DNA of 64,000 nucleotides from Allosaccharopolyspora coralli (GTDB taxonomy: Bacteria; Actinomycetota; Actinomycetes; Mycobacteriales; Pseudonocardiaceae). Below the pieces are notes generated by a model, which made no database searches, was not told the DNA's origin, and was given only the letters and a program-made list of their open reading frames with translations. Positions within the stretch are counted from its first letter, which is position 1. Each line of letters opens with the position of its first letter. Made by a program: the position numbers and the translations under genes. Of this stretch, positions 28,031 through 36,173 are shown piece by piece. The stretch covers positions 248,001 through 312,000 of the forward strand of contig NZ_CP045929.1 of the NCBI RefSeq assembly GCF_009664835.1. The letters are read 5' to 3'.

Positions 28031-28751
28031 TCAATGGGTGCGAGGGTGGTCGGTCTCCCCGGGCTGCTCGTGACCGTCGATGAGCCAGCGTGCGACGTCG
28101 ACGAGTTTGATGTTGGCGTGTTGCGACGCGCGCACCAGCCGATCGAAGGCCTGCTGGCCGGTGACGTTGTCGCGCTGCATCAGGATTCCCCTTGGCCTGG
28201 CCGATGGCGTCGCGGGAGGCGAGCGCCTCGTTCATCTGTCGATAGCTGCGTGCCCCGGACAGCGCCACGGCGGCGTGCGACGCGAAGACCTCGCCGATGA
28301 ACCGGGCCTCGTCACCGAACCGGGCGCCGGTCTCGCCGTAGAGGTTCAACGCCCCGAGGGTGTCGTCGTGGACGTAGAGCTGGAACGAGATGAGGCTGCC
28401 TGCGCCCAACTCGGCGGCCCGCGCGGCGAATCTCGGCCAGCGCGTCTCTCGGGTCATGTCGTCGACGATGACCGTGTGCTGCTGCCAGATCGCGTCGAGG
28501 CACGGCCCCTCGGCGAGCTCGGTTTGGGCCTCGTCGCACTCGCGCACGAGCGCGTCGGTGGGCTCCTGCGCGGTGACCCGGCGCCCGCTCACCTGACTGA
28601 TGCCGCCGTAGCCGACGCCGGGGACCGTGTCCACGGCCGACCGGACGATCCCTGCCAGGGTGGCTTGCTCGCCCTGCTCCGCTTCCAGATCCCGAGCCAC
28701 CGCGCCCAGAATGCGGGCTAGTTCGTGGCGCGTGCTGGGGGAGTCCGTCAT
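28031..28751 (-). pseudogene. GAF-ANTAR regulator gene with single-base frameshift
   Basis: From ATG 28751 (GGAAGGA upstream) the frame encodes a GAF domain (TLAGIVRSAVDTVPGVGYGG ... LISFQLYVHDDTLGALNLYGE) and the start of an ANTAR domain (QMNEALASRDAIGQAKG). Near 28182 one extra base (AAGGGGAATCCTG instead of AAGGGGATCCTG) throws it out of frame. In the next frame the ANTAR domain resumes (ILMQRDNVTGQQAFDRLV, then ANIKLVDVARWLIDG) and stops at 28031. The total of 721 bases is one more than a multiple of three. ANTAR proteins bind paired hairpins in nascent RNA to prevent termination. It is either a disrupted gene or a sequencing error. Confidence 0.8.
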
Positions 28752-28961
28752 CTGCTGTCCTTCCGCAGAGCTACCGCACAGGGGGTAGCGACCTCGCCGG
28801 CACACAGGGCCGAACCGGCGAGATCTTGATCGAACCGATGTCCGGACCTCGGTCGCGACCCACCTTGTACGTTCCCACGTCTGCGGTACTTCAATCACAG
28901 TACGGCACATCCGTCACGACGGACGTCGTCGCGATGGTGCGTCCACGGTCCGGTGCAACGA

Positions 28962-29012
28962 GAAACGGCCCGGTCGGAGTTCCCTACTTGAGGGCTCTGA
29001 CCAGGCCGTTTC
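28962..29012 (-). terminator. Terminator of the tRNA-Pro gene
   Basis: Immediately 3' of the tRNA on the minus strand, GAAACGGCCTGGTCAGAG pairs with CTCCGACCGGGCCGTTTC (two mismatches) around a 15-base loop. Confidence 0.75.
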
Positions 29013-29017
29013 CTCTG

Positions 29018-29091
29018 TCGGGGTGGCGGGATTTGAACCCACGACCTCCTCGACCCGAACGAGGCGCGCTTCCAAGCTGCGCCACACCCCG
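29018..29091 (-). tRNA. tRNA-Pro (anticodon CGG)
   Basis: The minus-strand sequence folds as a 74-base tRNA: acceptor CGGGGTG/CACCCCG with discriminator A, D arm GCGC/GCGC, anticodon stem CCTCG/CGAGG around loop TTCGGGT (anticodon CGG), and T arm GTGGG-TTCAAAT-CCCGC. The 5' C and the anticodon fit proline, reading CCG. CCA is not encoded. Confidence 0.97.
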
Positions 29092-29139
29092 AACGACATC
29101 AACGGTGTATCGGGTCTGTGCTCACCGCTGCGGAAGAGT

Positions 29140-30111
29140 CTAGCGGACGCTCGATCCGTTCCCGAACCGGGTCCCGTCGAACGCCTCGGCTTCGCGCCTG
29201 TCCCGGCTCCCCGATCTCGCCTGGGTGCGCGGAACGAGAGTCAACAGGGTCGCCTCCGGTGGGCACGCGAAGCGGACCGGCGCGTACGGCGAGGTCCCCA
29301 GTCCGGCCGAGACGTGCAGGTGCATCTCGCCCCACGTCGACGCACCACGGCAGCGCCGCCGGTCGAGGTCGCAGTTCGTCACGAGTGCGCCGTAGCCCGG
29401 CAGCCGGAGCTGTCCGCCGTGCGTGTGACCGGCGAGGACGAGGTCGTAGCCGTCAGTGGCGAACGCGTCGAGCAGGCGGGGCTCCGGCGAGTGCGTCAAC
29501 CCGAGACGCAGGCCCGCCTGCCGCGGCGCTGTCCCGGCGATCTCGCTGTAGCGGTCGAGCTGGATGTGCGGATCGTCGACACCCGCCGCGTGAATCCGCA
29601 GGCCGCCTGTAGTCAGCTCGAGCCGCTTGTGCGTCGCGTCCTGCCAGCCACGTTCGATCATCACCGCACGCAGATCCCGCCACGGCAGCGGCTGGCCGTG
29701 AACGCGTTTGGTGCGGGCCGAGGGCATCAGGTACCGGCCCGGATTCTTCGGCTTCGGGCCGTAGTAGTCGTTGCTGCCGAAGACGAACAGGCCGGGGCGG
29801 TCCAGCAGCGGCCCCAGCGCCCGCACCGCGGCGGGCACCGCCTGCGGGTGCGCCAGGTTGTCGCCGGTGTTGACCACCAGGTGTGGGTCCAGCTCGTCCA
29901 AGGCCGACACCCAACGCTGCTTCGAGCGCTGATTCGGTGTCACGTGAAGATCGGAGACGTGCAGGATTCGCAGCTCGTCGGCGCTGTCGGGCAGTACCGG
30001 AAGCATCGCTCGGCGCAGCGTCCAGTGTCGACGTTCGAGGCCGGCGGCGTACCCGGCAGCGGCGGCACCGACGGCGCCGGAAGCGAGCAGGAATCGACCG
30101 AGCGTGTTCAC
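29140..30111 (-). CDS. Membrane-anchored metallophosphoesterase
   Basis: A 323-residue calcineurin-like phosphoesterase. An N-terminal hydrophobic segment (LLASGAVGAAAAGYAAGL) is a likely membrane anchor. Metal-site motifs follow: LHVSDLHVTP, VVNTGDNLAHP, VFGSNDYYGPKP (in place of the common GNHD), and LVLAGHTHGGQLRLP. The last two motifs and the size agree with Rv3683 of M. tuberculosis, which also neighbours ponA2. GTG 30111 is selected because the anchor begins right after it. The substrate is unknown. Confidence 0.87.
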   Translation of the reverse strand: MNTLGRFLLASGAVGAAAAGYAAGLERRHWTLRRAMLPVLPDSADELRILHVSDLHVTPNQRSKQRWVSALDELDPHLVVNTGDNLAHPQAVPAAVRALGPLLDRPGLFVFGSNDYYGPKPKNPGRYLMPSARTKRVHGQPLPWRDLRAVMIERGWQDATHKRLELTTGGLRIHAAGVDDPHIQLDRYSEIAGTAPRQAGLRLGLTHSPEPRLLDAFATDGYDLVLAGHTHGGQLRLPGYGALVTNCDLDRRRCRGASTWGEMHLHVSAGLGTSPYAPVRFACPPEATLLTLVPRTQARSGSRDRREAEAFDGTRFGNGSSVR

Positions 30112-30192
30112 CCCGCCCACCCTACGGTCCACGCGAGCGGGCGTTCGAAGCGTGCGAGCGGTGCTGCCGGAGATCCGGGTCGCGAGCAGGGC

Positions 30193-30204
30193 GATAATGG
30201 GCAC
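30193..30204 (+). promoter_or_regulatory. Leaderless-type promoter of yqeY
   Basis: GATAAT (30193-30198) ends six bases before the ATG, so transcription would begin at or next to the start codon. No Shine-Dalgarno sequence is present. Confidence 0.5.
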
Positions 30205-30675
30205 ATGGCCGAACTGAAGGAAACGCTGCGCGCGGACATGACCGCCGCGATGAAGAACCGCGAAACCGTCGTCACCGGGGTACTCCGGATGGCGCTCTCC
30301 GCCGTCGGGACCGAGGAGGTCTCCGGCAAGGAGGCGCGGGAACTCACCGACGAGGAGGTGCGCAAGGTTCTCGCCAAGGAGGTGAAGAAGCGCGACGAGT
30401 CCGCCGACGCCTTCGCCAACGCCGGACGTACCGATCAGGCCGAGTCCGAACGCGCCGAGGCCGAGATCCTGCGTAGCTACCTGCCCGCGCAGCTCACCGA
30501 CGACGAACTCGACACGGTGGCTCGCGAAGCGGTCTCCGAGGTGGCCGCCGAACTCGGCGAACAGCCAGGGATGAAGCAGATGGGCCAGGTCATGAAGGTC
30601 GCGAACGCGAAAGCCTCCGGCAGCGCCGAAGGCGGCCGCATCGCCGCTGCCGTCAAAGCCGCTCTGGCGGCCTGA
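30205..30675 (+). CDS. GatB/YqeY domain protein
   Basis: A 156-residue YqeY-family protein, related to the tail domain of the GatB amidotransferase subunit; its own role is not settled. The sequence is helical throughout, with MAELKETLRADMTAAMKNRE at the start and GMKQMGQVMKVANAKASG near the end. ATG 30205 follows a -10 box directly. It is divergent from the metallophosphoesterase and convergent with the siderophore-interacting protein gene. Confidence 0.9.
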   Translation: MAELKETLRADMTAAMKNRETVVTGVLRMALSAVGTEEVSGKEARELTDEEVRKVLAKEVKKRDESADAFANAGRTDQAESERAEAEILRSYLPAQLTDDELDTVAREAVSEVAAELGEQPGMKQMGQVMKVANAKASGSAEGGRIAAAVKAALAA

Positions 30676-30679
30676 GAGC

Positions 30680-30725
30680 GGCGTGAGTCTTTTTGGTTGT
30701 TATAGCCACCAAAAAGACTCACGCC
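30680..30725. repeat. Family C palindrome, copy 1
   Basis: GCGTGAGTCTTTTTGGT and its complement flank a short loop (TGTTATAGCC region). It lies between convergent genes and is nearly identical to elements at 41941 and 43906. Probably a bidirectional terminator; the T and A runs lie inside the stem. Confidence 0.8.
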
Positions 30726-30727
30726 TG

Positions 30728-31489
30728 TCAGCCGGCGCGCCAGTAGGCGAGGGCGTACAGGCGGTCGCGGTCGAGTCCGAGAACGCGTTGGCAGTGCTCA
30801 CGGATCTCGCGGACGACCGTCGCCTCCGCGCCTACCCACACGTGCGCGCGCTCACCGAGGTCCGCCCACCGGATCGCCTCGGTGAGCAGCGTGCTGCGCC
30901 CCGCGGGCAGGCCGTCGCGAGGCAACCATGCCCACTCCACGGCGGCGTCGGTGGCGATGCTCTGCTTCTCGTCGGTGTCCGCGACCTCGACGAACGCGCG
31001 CACCGGGGTTCGGGCGGGAAGCTCCTCCAGGATGGCGCCGATCGCGGGCAGCGCGGTTTCGTCCCCGGCCAGCACGAGTGGGTCGGCATCCGGGCTCGGC
31101 CGGTACGCGGGAGTGGGACCGACCGTGACGACCCGCTCGCCGGGACGCACTGTCGTCGCCCACGTCGTGCCCGGGCCACCATGCGCGTGCACGACGAAGT
31201 CGACCGTCAGCCGCAGCGCATCGAGATCGAACGCCCGGACCGTGTACGTGCGGTGCAACGGTTGCTGCTCGGGGGGAAGGGCGAAGACCTCGTCGCGGGT
31301 CGTGCCCTGCGGGGTGGGCTGCCCCGGCTTCGGCAGGCACAGCTTGATCCGCTGATCGCTGCCGCTGCTGACGAAGTCGGCGAGTTCCGGGCCGGTGAGC
31401 ACGATGCGCACCATGCGGGGCGTGATCCACTCGACGCCCTCGACCTCGAGTTGCCGGTAGCGGGACTTCGCCCGACGGGTACTCGTCAC
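30728..31489 (-). CDS. Siderophore-interacting FAD/NAD(P)-binding protein
   Basis: A 253-residue SIP-family ferric-siderophore reductase. The FAD motif is HRTYTVRAFD (RTYTVR), NAD(P) region LVLAGDETALPAIGAIL, and the C-terminal end RLYALAYWRAG is typical (the YWR motif). It should release iron from siderophores using NAD(P)H. GTG 31489 begins VTSTRRAKSRYRQLEVEGVE; no ribosome site is clear. No siderophore synthesis or uptake genes are adjacent. Confidence 0.9.
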   Translation of the reverse strand: MTSTRRAKSRYRQLEVEGVEWITPRMVRIVLTGPELADFVSSGSDQRIKLCLPKPGQPTPQGTTRDEVFALPPEQQPLHRTYTVRAFDLDALRLTVDFVVHAHGGPGTTWATTVRPGERVVTVGPTPAYRPSPDADPLVLAGDETALPAIGAILEELPARTPVRAFVEVADTDEKQSIATDAAVEWAWLPRDGLPAGRSTLLTEAIRWADLGERAHVWVGAEATVVREIREHCQRVLGLDRDRLYALAYWRAG

Positions 31490-31676
31490 GTTCGCCGAGC
31501 TTAGAGGGTGCGCGCGGTGGTTTTCGTGGGTGGTTGCGTGGCGGATGGCCGGTCTTCGGCGGCGGGATACGCTTCTTCGGCGGCGGGACACGCTGTCGCT
31601 GAGGACGTCTCCGGAGACTCCGTGGTGACCGGAGCGGAAGGGAGCCCTCCATCGAGAGCACCCTTCCGAGATCACC

Positions 31677-34163
31677 TCACGGGCCCTCGTCTTCTGGCGG
31701 CGGGGTCTGCGTCGGTCCCTCGTCCGGTGGCGACTCGTCTGGTGGGTCCTCCGGAGGCGGTGACTCCTCACCGGGGGATTCCTCGCCGGGGGATTCCTCG
31801 CCGGGGGATTCCTCGGGCGGCGACTCGTCCTCCGGAGGTGGCTCCGACGTCGTCGTCTCCGGCCGCGGTCGCGGCACGTAGCCGGTGCTGACCGAGATCG
31901 TCACCGTCTCGCCCGGCAGGGCGAAACCGCGTGGCGTCTGGCTCGTCACCGTGTCGCGCTCGCGCTCGCTGTTCACCGATCGCGTCTGCACCGTGTACCC
32001 GGCGCCTTCGAGCGTCTCCTGCGCCCGGTCGGAGTTCATGCCGACCACGTTGGGCACCTGGAACTCGTCCCCGCCGCTCTCGTAGCGGTCCGTCGTCGGC
32101 GGTAGTTCGATCGTCGGCAGGCCCTCGTGGATGCCGGTCATGGCGTCGAACCAGGTTCGGGCCGGGACCTTGCCGCCGTAGATGTTGCCGCCGTTGGCAC
32201 CGCACAGACTCGGCGGCGTGGTGTCACAGATGCCCTGGGGCCGATTGCCGTCGGAGAACGTGAGCACCGAGCCCGCGAACTGCGGCGTGGCACCGATGAA
32301 GCCCGCCGACTGGTGCGCCTCGGTGGTTCCGGTCTTGCCGATGACCGGTCGGCTCCACCCGGCGGCACTGGCGGCCTGTTGGGCGGTCCCGCCGCTGGCG
32401 GTGTCCTTGCTCATCCCGACGGCGAGCGCGTTCGCCAGTTCCTCGTCGACGGCCTGCTCGCACGGGTCCTCGGTGATCGTCACCGGGTTGCCGTTGCGGT
32501 CGACGATCTGCTCGATCGGCGATGGCGGGCACCAGGTGCCGCCGCTCATGATCGTGGCGGCCACGTTGGACAGCTCCAATGGGCTCGCCGGCGCGAACCC
32601 GAGGGTGAACGCGCCGATGTTGTTGTTCTTGGTCCACTCGGCCTGCGACTCGCCCGCGGTGTCGCCCGGCGGGACCGGCTCACCGGCTCTGTCGGAGAAC
32701 AGCAGCGTCTGCCGCATCCCCAGCCGAGCCGCGATGTCCACGGTCTCGTTGAGTCCGACCCGTTCCTGCAACGCGACGAATGCGGTGTTCGGCGAGGTCG
32801 CGAGCGCGTCCTGCAGAGTGCGTGGGCCCGGGGCCACGCCTTCGGCGTTGCCGACCGTGTAGGGCGCGCTGCCGTTGCGGTAGGTGTTCGAGGTGTAGTT
32901 GGGCGGGGCCTGGATGGTGTTGTAGATCCCCATCCCCTGCTCCAGCGCGGCCGCCGCCGTGAACACCTTGTAGATCGACCCGGCGCCGAACTTGGCGATC
33001 CCACTGGGCAGCGGGTAGGCGGTCTGGCCCTCGTCGGGGTCGAAACCGAAGTCGCGGTTGGCCACGAGCGCCCGCACCTGGTGCTTCTCCTTGCCGGGTT
33101 CCACGACGGACATCACGTTCGCGATCCCCTCGGTGGTCTTGGGCACCTGGCCCTCGGCGGCCTCCTTGGCGAGGTTGGTGATGTTCTGGTCCAACGACGT
33201 GCGGATGGTGTACCCGCCTCGCTTGAGCTGTCCTTCGGAGAAGCCGGACCGGCCGAGGTAGTCGAGGACGTACTGGCAGAAGAACCCGTCAGCCGGGCCG
33301 GCACCCACGCACCCGTTCGGGATGAGGTTCAGCGGTTCGGCCACCCCGAGCGGCTCCTGCCTGGCCTGCTCCGCCGCCTCGGGGGTGATGCGCTGCTGTT
33401 GCTCCATCGCGTCGATGACGAGATTGCGGCGGTTGAGCGCCTCCTCCGGGTTGGTCGTCGGGTTCAGCGAGCTCGGACTGTTGGTGATGCCCGCGAGCAG
33501 TGCCGCCTGCGAGATCGTGAGCTGGTCCGGGGTGGTGTTGAAGTACGCACGGGACGCCGAGGTGACACCGTAGGTCTGGTTCCCGAACGGCACCGTGTTC
33601 AGGTACCGGGTGAGAATTTCCGGTTTGTTCAGCTGCTGTTCGAGTTGCAACGCGATGCGGATCTCGCGCATTTTCCGCGCCGGCGTCTGCTCGGTCGCTT
33701 TGGCCTGCTGGACCGGGTCGTTCCCGGCGACGACGTGCACCAGATAGTTCTTCACGTATTGCTGGGTCAGTGTCGAGCCGCCCTGCGAGATCTGGCCTGC
33801 GGCCTGGTTGGTCACCGCGGCGCGCATCGTGCCCGGCCAGTCCACGCCGTCGTGCTCGAAGAACCGCTGGTCCTCGATCGCGATGATCGCAGCCTTCATC
33901 GTGTCGGAGATCTGTTCCGATGAGGCCGAGACCCGATCCTGTTCGTACAGGTAGGCGATGGGGTTGCCGTCCCGGTCTGTGACAGTTGTCACCAACGGAG
34001 CGGGGGTGGTCAACAGCTGGTTCGAGATGCTGTCGACGGCGTCACCGGCCCGATTGGACACCACGCCGAGTGACCCCACGACGGGGAAGAGCATCCCCGC
34101 CACCAACACGCCGGCCAGTATGCACAGGCCGAAGAGCTTGAGAACGCTGTCGCGGACTGACAC
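31677..34163 (-). CDS. ponA2: Bifunctional penicillin-binding protein with PASTA domain
   Basis: An 828-residue class A PBP. An N-terminal membrane anchor (LFGLCILAGVLVAGMLFPVVG) precedes the GT51 transglycosylase domain, with catalytic Glu97 in AIEDQRFFEHDGVDWPG. The transpeptidase has SIYK (near 395), the SPN motif in ALATSPNTAFVAL and KTG in VIGKTGTTE (near 609). One PASTA domain follows (FQVPNVVGMNSDRAQETLEG; about 697-760), then an acidic Pro-rich tail with four EESPG-type repeats. It polymerises and cross-links peptidoglycan. The place between whiB4 and the metallophosphoesterase matches mycobacterial ponA2. Confidence 0.94.
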   Translation of the reverse strand: MSVRDSVLKLFGLCILAGVLVAGMLFPVVGSLGVVSNRAGDAVDSISNQLLTTPAPLVTTVTDRDGNPIAYLYEQDRVSASSEQISDTMKAAIIAIEDQRFFEHDGVDWPGTMRAAVTNQAAGQISQGGSTLTQQYVKNYLVHVVAGNDPVQQAKATEQTPARKMREIRIALQLEQQLNKPEILTRYLNTVPFGNQTYGVTSASRAYFNTTPDQLTISQAALLAGITNSPSSLNPTTNPEEALNRRNLVIDAMEQQQRITPEAAEQARQEPLGVAEPLNLIPNGCVGAGPADGFFCQYVLDYLGRSGFSEGQLKRGGYTIRTSLDQNITNLAKEAAEGQVPKTTEGIANVMSVVEPGKEKHQVRALVANRDFGFDPDEGQTAYPLPSGIAKFGAGSIYKVFTAAAALEQGMGIYNTIQAPPNYTSNTYRNGSAPYTVGNAEGVAPGPRTLQDALATSPNTAFVALQERVGLNETVDIAARLGMRQTLLFSDRAGEPVPPGDTAGESQAEWTKNNNIGAFTLGFAPASPLELSNVAATIMSGGTWCPPSPIEQIVDRNGNPVTITEDPCEQAVDEELANALAVGMSKDTASGGTAQQAASAAGWSRPVIGKTGTTEAHQSAGFIGATPQFAGSVLTFSDGNRPQGICDTTPPSLCGANGGNIYGGKVPARTWFDAMTGIHEGLPTIELPPTTDRYESGGDEFQVPNVVGMNSDRAQETLEGAGYTVQTRSVNSERERDTVTSQTPRGFALPGETVTISVSTGYVPRPRPETTTSEPPPEDESPPEESPGEESPGEESPGEESPPPEDPPDESPPDEGPTQTPPPEDEGP

Positions 34164-34476
34164 CTGGACAAGCCTAAGGCGGGCCCCGAAACGTCACTCC
34201 GTGTTACAGGGCAAGTACGCCCGATATGATGATTTTCATGCATAACGGACCGACAAAGGTTGCTTGGAGTTCGGAACCGGGGGGCCCTACAGTTCGTCCA
34301 CGTCCAGCGACAGTACGTTGATCTCGCGTCCCCCGTGGACGCGCGAACGGAGTCATGCGTCCCACGGGACGCGGACAACCGCGCACGCTCGGCCCGAGGA
34401 CGTGCGCGAACAACCGGTGCCGGGGGGTTCCGGAGAACATGGTCGCCGACGATCCAGTGAGGAGCTGGGGGACTCT
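34164..34476. promoter_or_regulatory. Divergent region between ponA2 and whiB4
   Basis: 313 bases without a gene. An AT-rich patch near 34220-34250 (GATATGATGATTTTCATGCATAA) is the likely promoter area for one or both genes. No clear operator was identified. Confidence 0.4.
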
Positions 34477-34776
34477 ATGGTGGAGCAGGGGGACTGGCGG
34501 GTCCGCGCGGCATGCCGCGACGAGAACCCGGACCAGTTGTTCGTGAGAGGTGCCGAGCAGCGCAAGGCGCGCATGGTGTGCTTCGGCTGCCCGGTGCGAA
34601 CGGAATGCCTCGCCGAGGCGCTCGACAACAAGATCGAGTTCGGTGTGTGGGGCGGCATGACCGAGCGGGAGCGCCGTGCGCTGCTGCGTCGTCGTCCCGA
34701 CATCGGCAACTGGCACGAACTGCTGGAGGCTGCTCGCAGGGAGCACGCCGAGTACGACGAGTGCCGGGTGAGCTGA
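34477..34776 (+). CDS. whiB4: WhiB family iron-sulfur regulator, WhiB4-like
   Basis: A 99-residue WhiB/Wbl protein. The four cluster cysteines are Cys13, Cys35, Cys38 and Cys44 (C-x21-C-x2-C-x5-C), and the conserved turn GVWGGMTERERRALL follows. The segment DQLFVRGAEQRKAR is characteristic of WhiB4/WblA rather than WhiB1-3. WhiB4 senses oxygen and redox state through a [4Fe-4S] cluster and affects antioxidant and envelope genes. ATG 34477 follows GAGGAG by about a dozen bases. It is divergent from ponA2, as in mycobacteria. Confidence 0.88.
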   Translation: MVEQGDWRVRAACRDENPDQLFVRGAEQRKARMVCFGCPVRTECLAEALDNKIEFGVWGGMTERERRALLRRRPDIGNWHELLEAARREHAEYDECRVS

Positions 34777-34781
34777 CTTCG

Positions 34782-34809
34782 GCCCGAGCCACCTCCCCGT
34801 GGCTCGGGC
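34782..34809 (+). terminator. whiB4 terminator
   Basis: GCCCGAGCCAC, loop CTCCCC, GTGGCTCGGGC: a perfect 11-bp stem six bases after the whiB4 stop. Confidence 0.75.
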
Positions 34810-34832
34810 GTGAAGAGTGCGCGACTCGAGCT

Positions 34833-34951
34833 GGGTAGGTGGCTGGGTGGCGGAACCTCACGTCGCGGCTGGCTGCGTGATCGTCGACATCGGGTGGCGC
34901 TTTCCATCACGTCGACGCTGTCCTCGCCAGCTGCGAGGTGAGAACCCGCCA
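34833..34951 (+). repeat. Family A hairpin repeat, copy 4
   Basis: GTGGCGGAACCTCA and GAGGTGAGAACCCGCC flank arms CTCACGTCGCGGCTGGC / GCCAGCTGCGAGGTGAG (16 of 17 pairs counting one G-T). The inner stem is the GTCGAC type, and the apex is GGTGG-CGCTTT-CCATC, a different but still complementary pair. It lies between whiB4 and the ArsA-like operon. Confidence 0.8.
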
Positions 34952-35036
34952 CTGACGTGCGTGGGCGACGGAGAGTGGCCGGTCAGCTGGCCTGACGGCG
35001 GCCGTCGACCCACGCGGCCACCTGTCCCGGAGGGGC

Positions 35037-36173
35037 TCATTCGCCCGCTAGCCGACGGCCGATCTCGCGGATGCCATCGAGATCGTGCACGTCCGAGGCC
35101 AGCGCGGGCACGCCGATCATCGCGACCTCCGGGTGCGCGCGGACGAACCGTTCGATCAACCGTTTCTCCCGTTCGGTGACCGCGACCCTGTCGGCGTGCA
35201 AGCGCAGCACCGCCGACGCCAGCGGTGCCGTTCCGGCCGCGTCCAGCTCGTCCGCGGCGGCCACCGCCTTGGCCGGGGACAGGTCCGCGTACACCGGGTG
35301 CGTCCGGTTCGCCACCAACCCGGCCAGCGGCATGTTCTCGCTCGCCAGCCGCTCCACGAAGTACGAGGCCTCCCGCAGCGCGTCCGGTTCGGGTGCGGCG
35401 ACCACCAGGAACGCGGTGCCCGGTGAGCGCAGCAGCCGGTACGTCGCGTCGGCTCGCTCCCGGAACCCGCCGAACGTCGACTCGAAGGCCTGCACGAACG
35501 CGGACGCGTCGGCGAGAAGTTGGCCGCCGATCACCTTCGAGACCGTCTTGGCGAACAGGTCGAACCCGGCGCCGACGATCTTGCGCAGTCCCTTCCCGCC
35601 CGCGCGTGCGGGGCTGGAAAGCATCCGGATCAGCTTGCCGTCGAGCACCGTGGACAGCCGCTGCGGCGCGTCGAGGAAGTCCAGTGCGGACCGGCTCGGT
35701 GGGGTGTCGACGACGATGAGGTCGGCGACGTCCTCGGCGACGAGCTGGCCGAGCTTCTCCATCGCCATGTACTCCTGAGTTCCGGAGAACGACGTGGAGA
35801 TCGTCTGGTAGAACGGGTTCTCCAGGATCTGCTGCGCCCGGTCCGGTCCGGCGTGCGCCAGCACCATGTCGTCGAAGGTGCGCCGCATGTCGAGCATCAT
35901 CGCGCTGAGCGTGCCCCCGTCGGCGGCGCCGCCGAGGGAGACCTCGCGCGGGTGGTTGCCGAGCTCCCGAAGCCCGAGCGCCTGCGCCAACCTGCGCGCC
36001 GGGTCGATCGTGAGCACGACCGTCTTGCGGCCCCGTTCCGCGGCGCGCGTCGCGAGCGCGGCGGCGGTGGTGGTCTTGCCGACACCGCCGGATCCGCAGC
36101 ACACGATGATGCGGGTCTTCGGGTCGTCCACGAGCGCGTCGACGTCGACACGGCCTCCACGTTGCCGGCTCAT
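35037..36173 (-). CDS. ArsA/Get3-like ATPase, second subunit
   Basis: A 378-residue P-loop ATPase of the ArsA/Get3 family. The deviant Walker A is CGSGGVGKTTTAAAL (about 26-40), followed by VLTIDPARRLAQALGL (switch region) and LIVVDTPPSRSALDFL (Walker B). No paired cysteines for arsenite are visible, so an arsenic pump role is unlikely. Size and order match Rv3680, whose partner Rv3679 is encoded just upstream; they probably form a heteromer. The ATG overlaps the upstream stop by four bases (ATGA). Confidence 0.9.
   Translation of the reverse strand: MSRQRGGRVDVDALVDDPKTRIIVCCGSGGVGKTTTAAALATRAAERGRKTVVLTIDPARRLAQALGLRELGNHPREVSLGGAADGGTLSAMMLDMRRTFDDMVLAHAGPDRAQQILENPFYQTISTSFSGTQEYMAMEKLGQLVAEDVADLIVVDTPPSRSALDFLDAPQRLSTVLDGKLIRMLSSPARAGGKGLRKIVGAGFDLFAKTVSKVIGGQLLADASAFVQAFESTFGGFRERADATYRLLRSPGTAFLVVAAPEPDALREASYFVERLASENMPLAGLVANRTHPVYADLSPAKAVAAADELDAAGTAPLASAVLRLHADRVAVTEREKRLIERFVRAHPEVAMIGVPALASDVHDLDGIREIGRRLAGE

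Noticed and set aside
29023-30204. Open frame starting inside the tRNA-Pro gene and running into yqeY
   Set aside because: It reads antisense through the tRNA and the metallophosphoesterase; only the part from 30205 matches YqeY.
31500-31640. Another family A repeat after the siderophore-interacting gene
   Set aside because: Only the flank GTGGGTGGTTGCGTGGCGGA is similar; arms, apex and right end are absent, so it was not counted as a copy.
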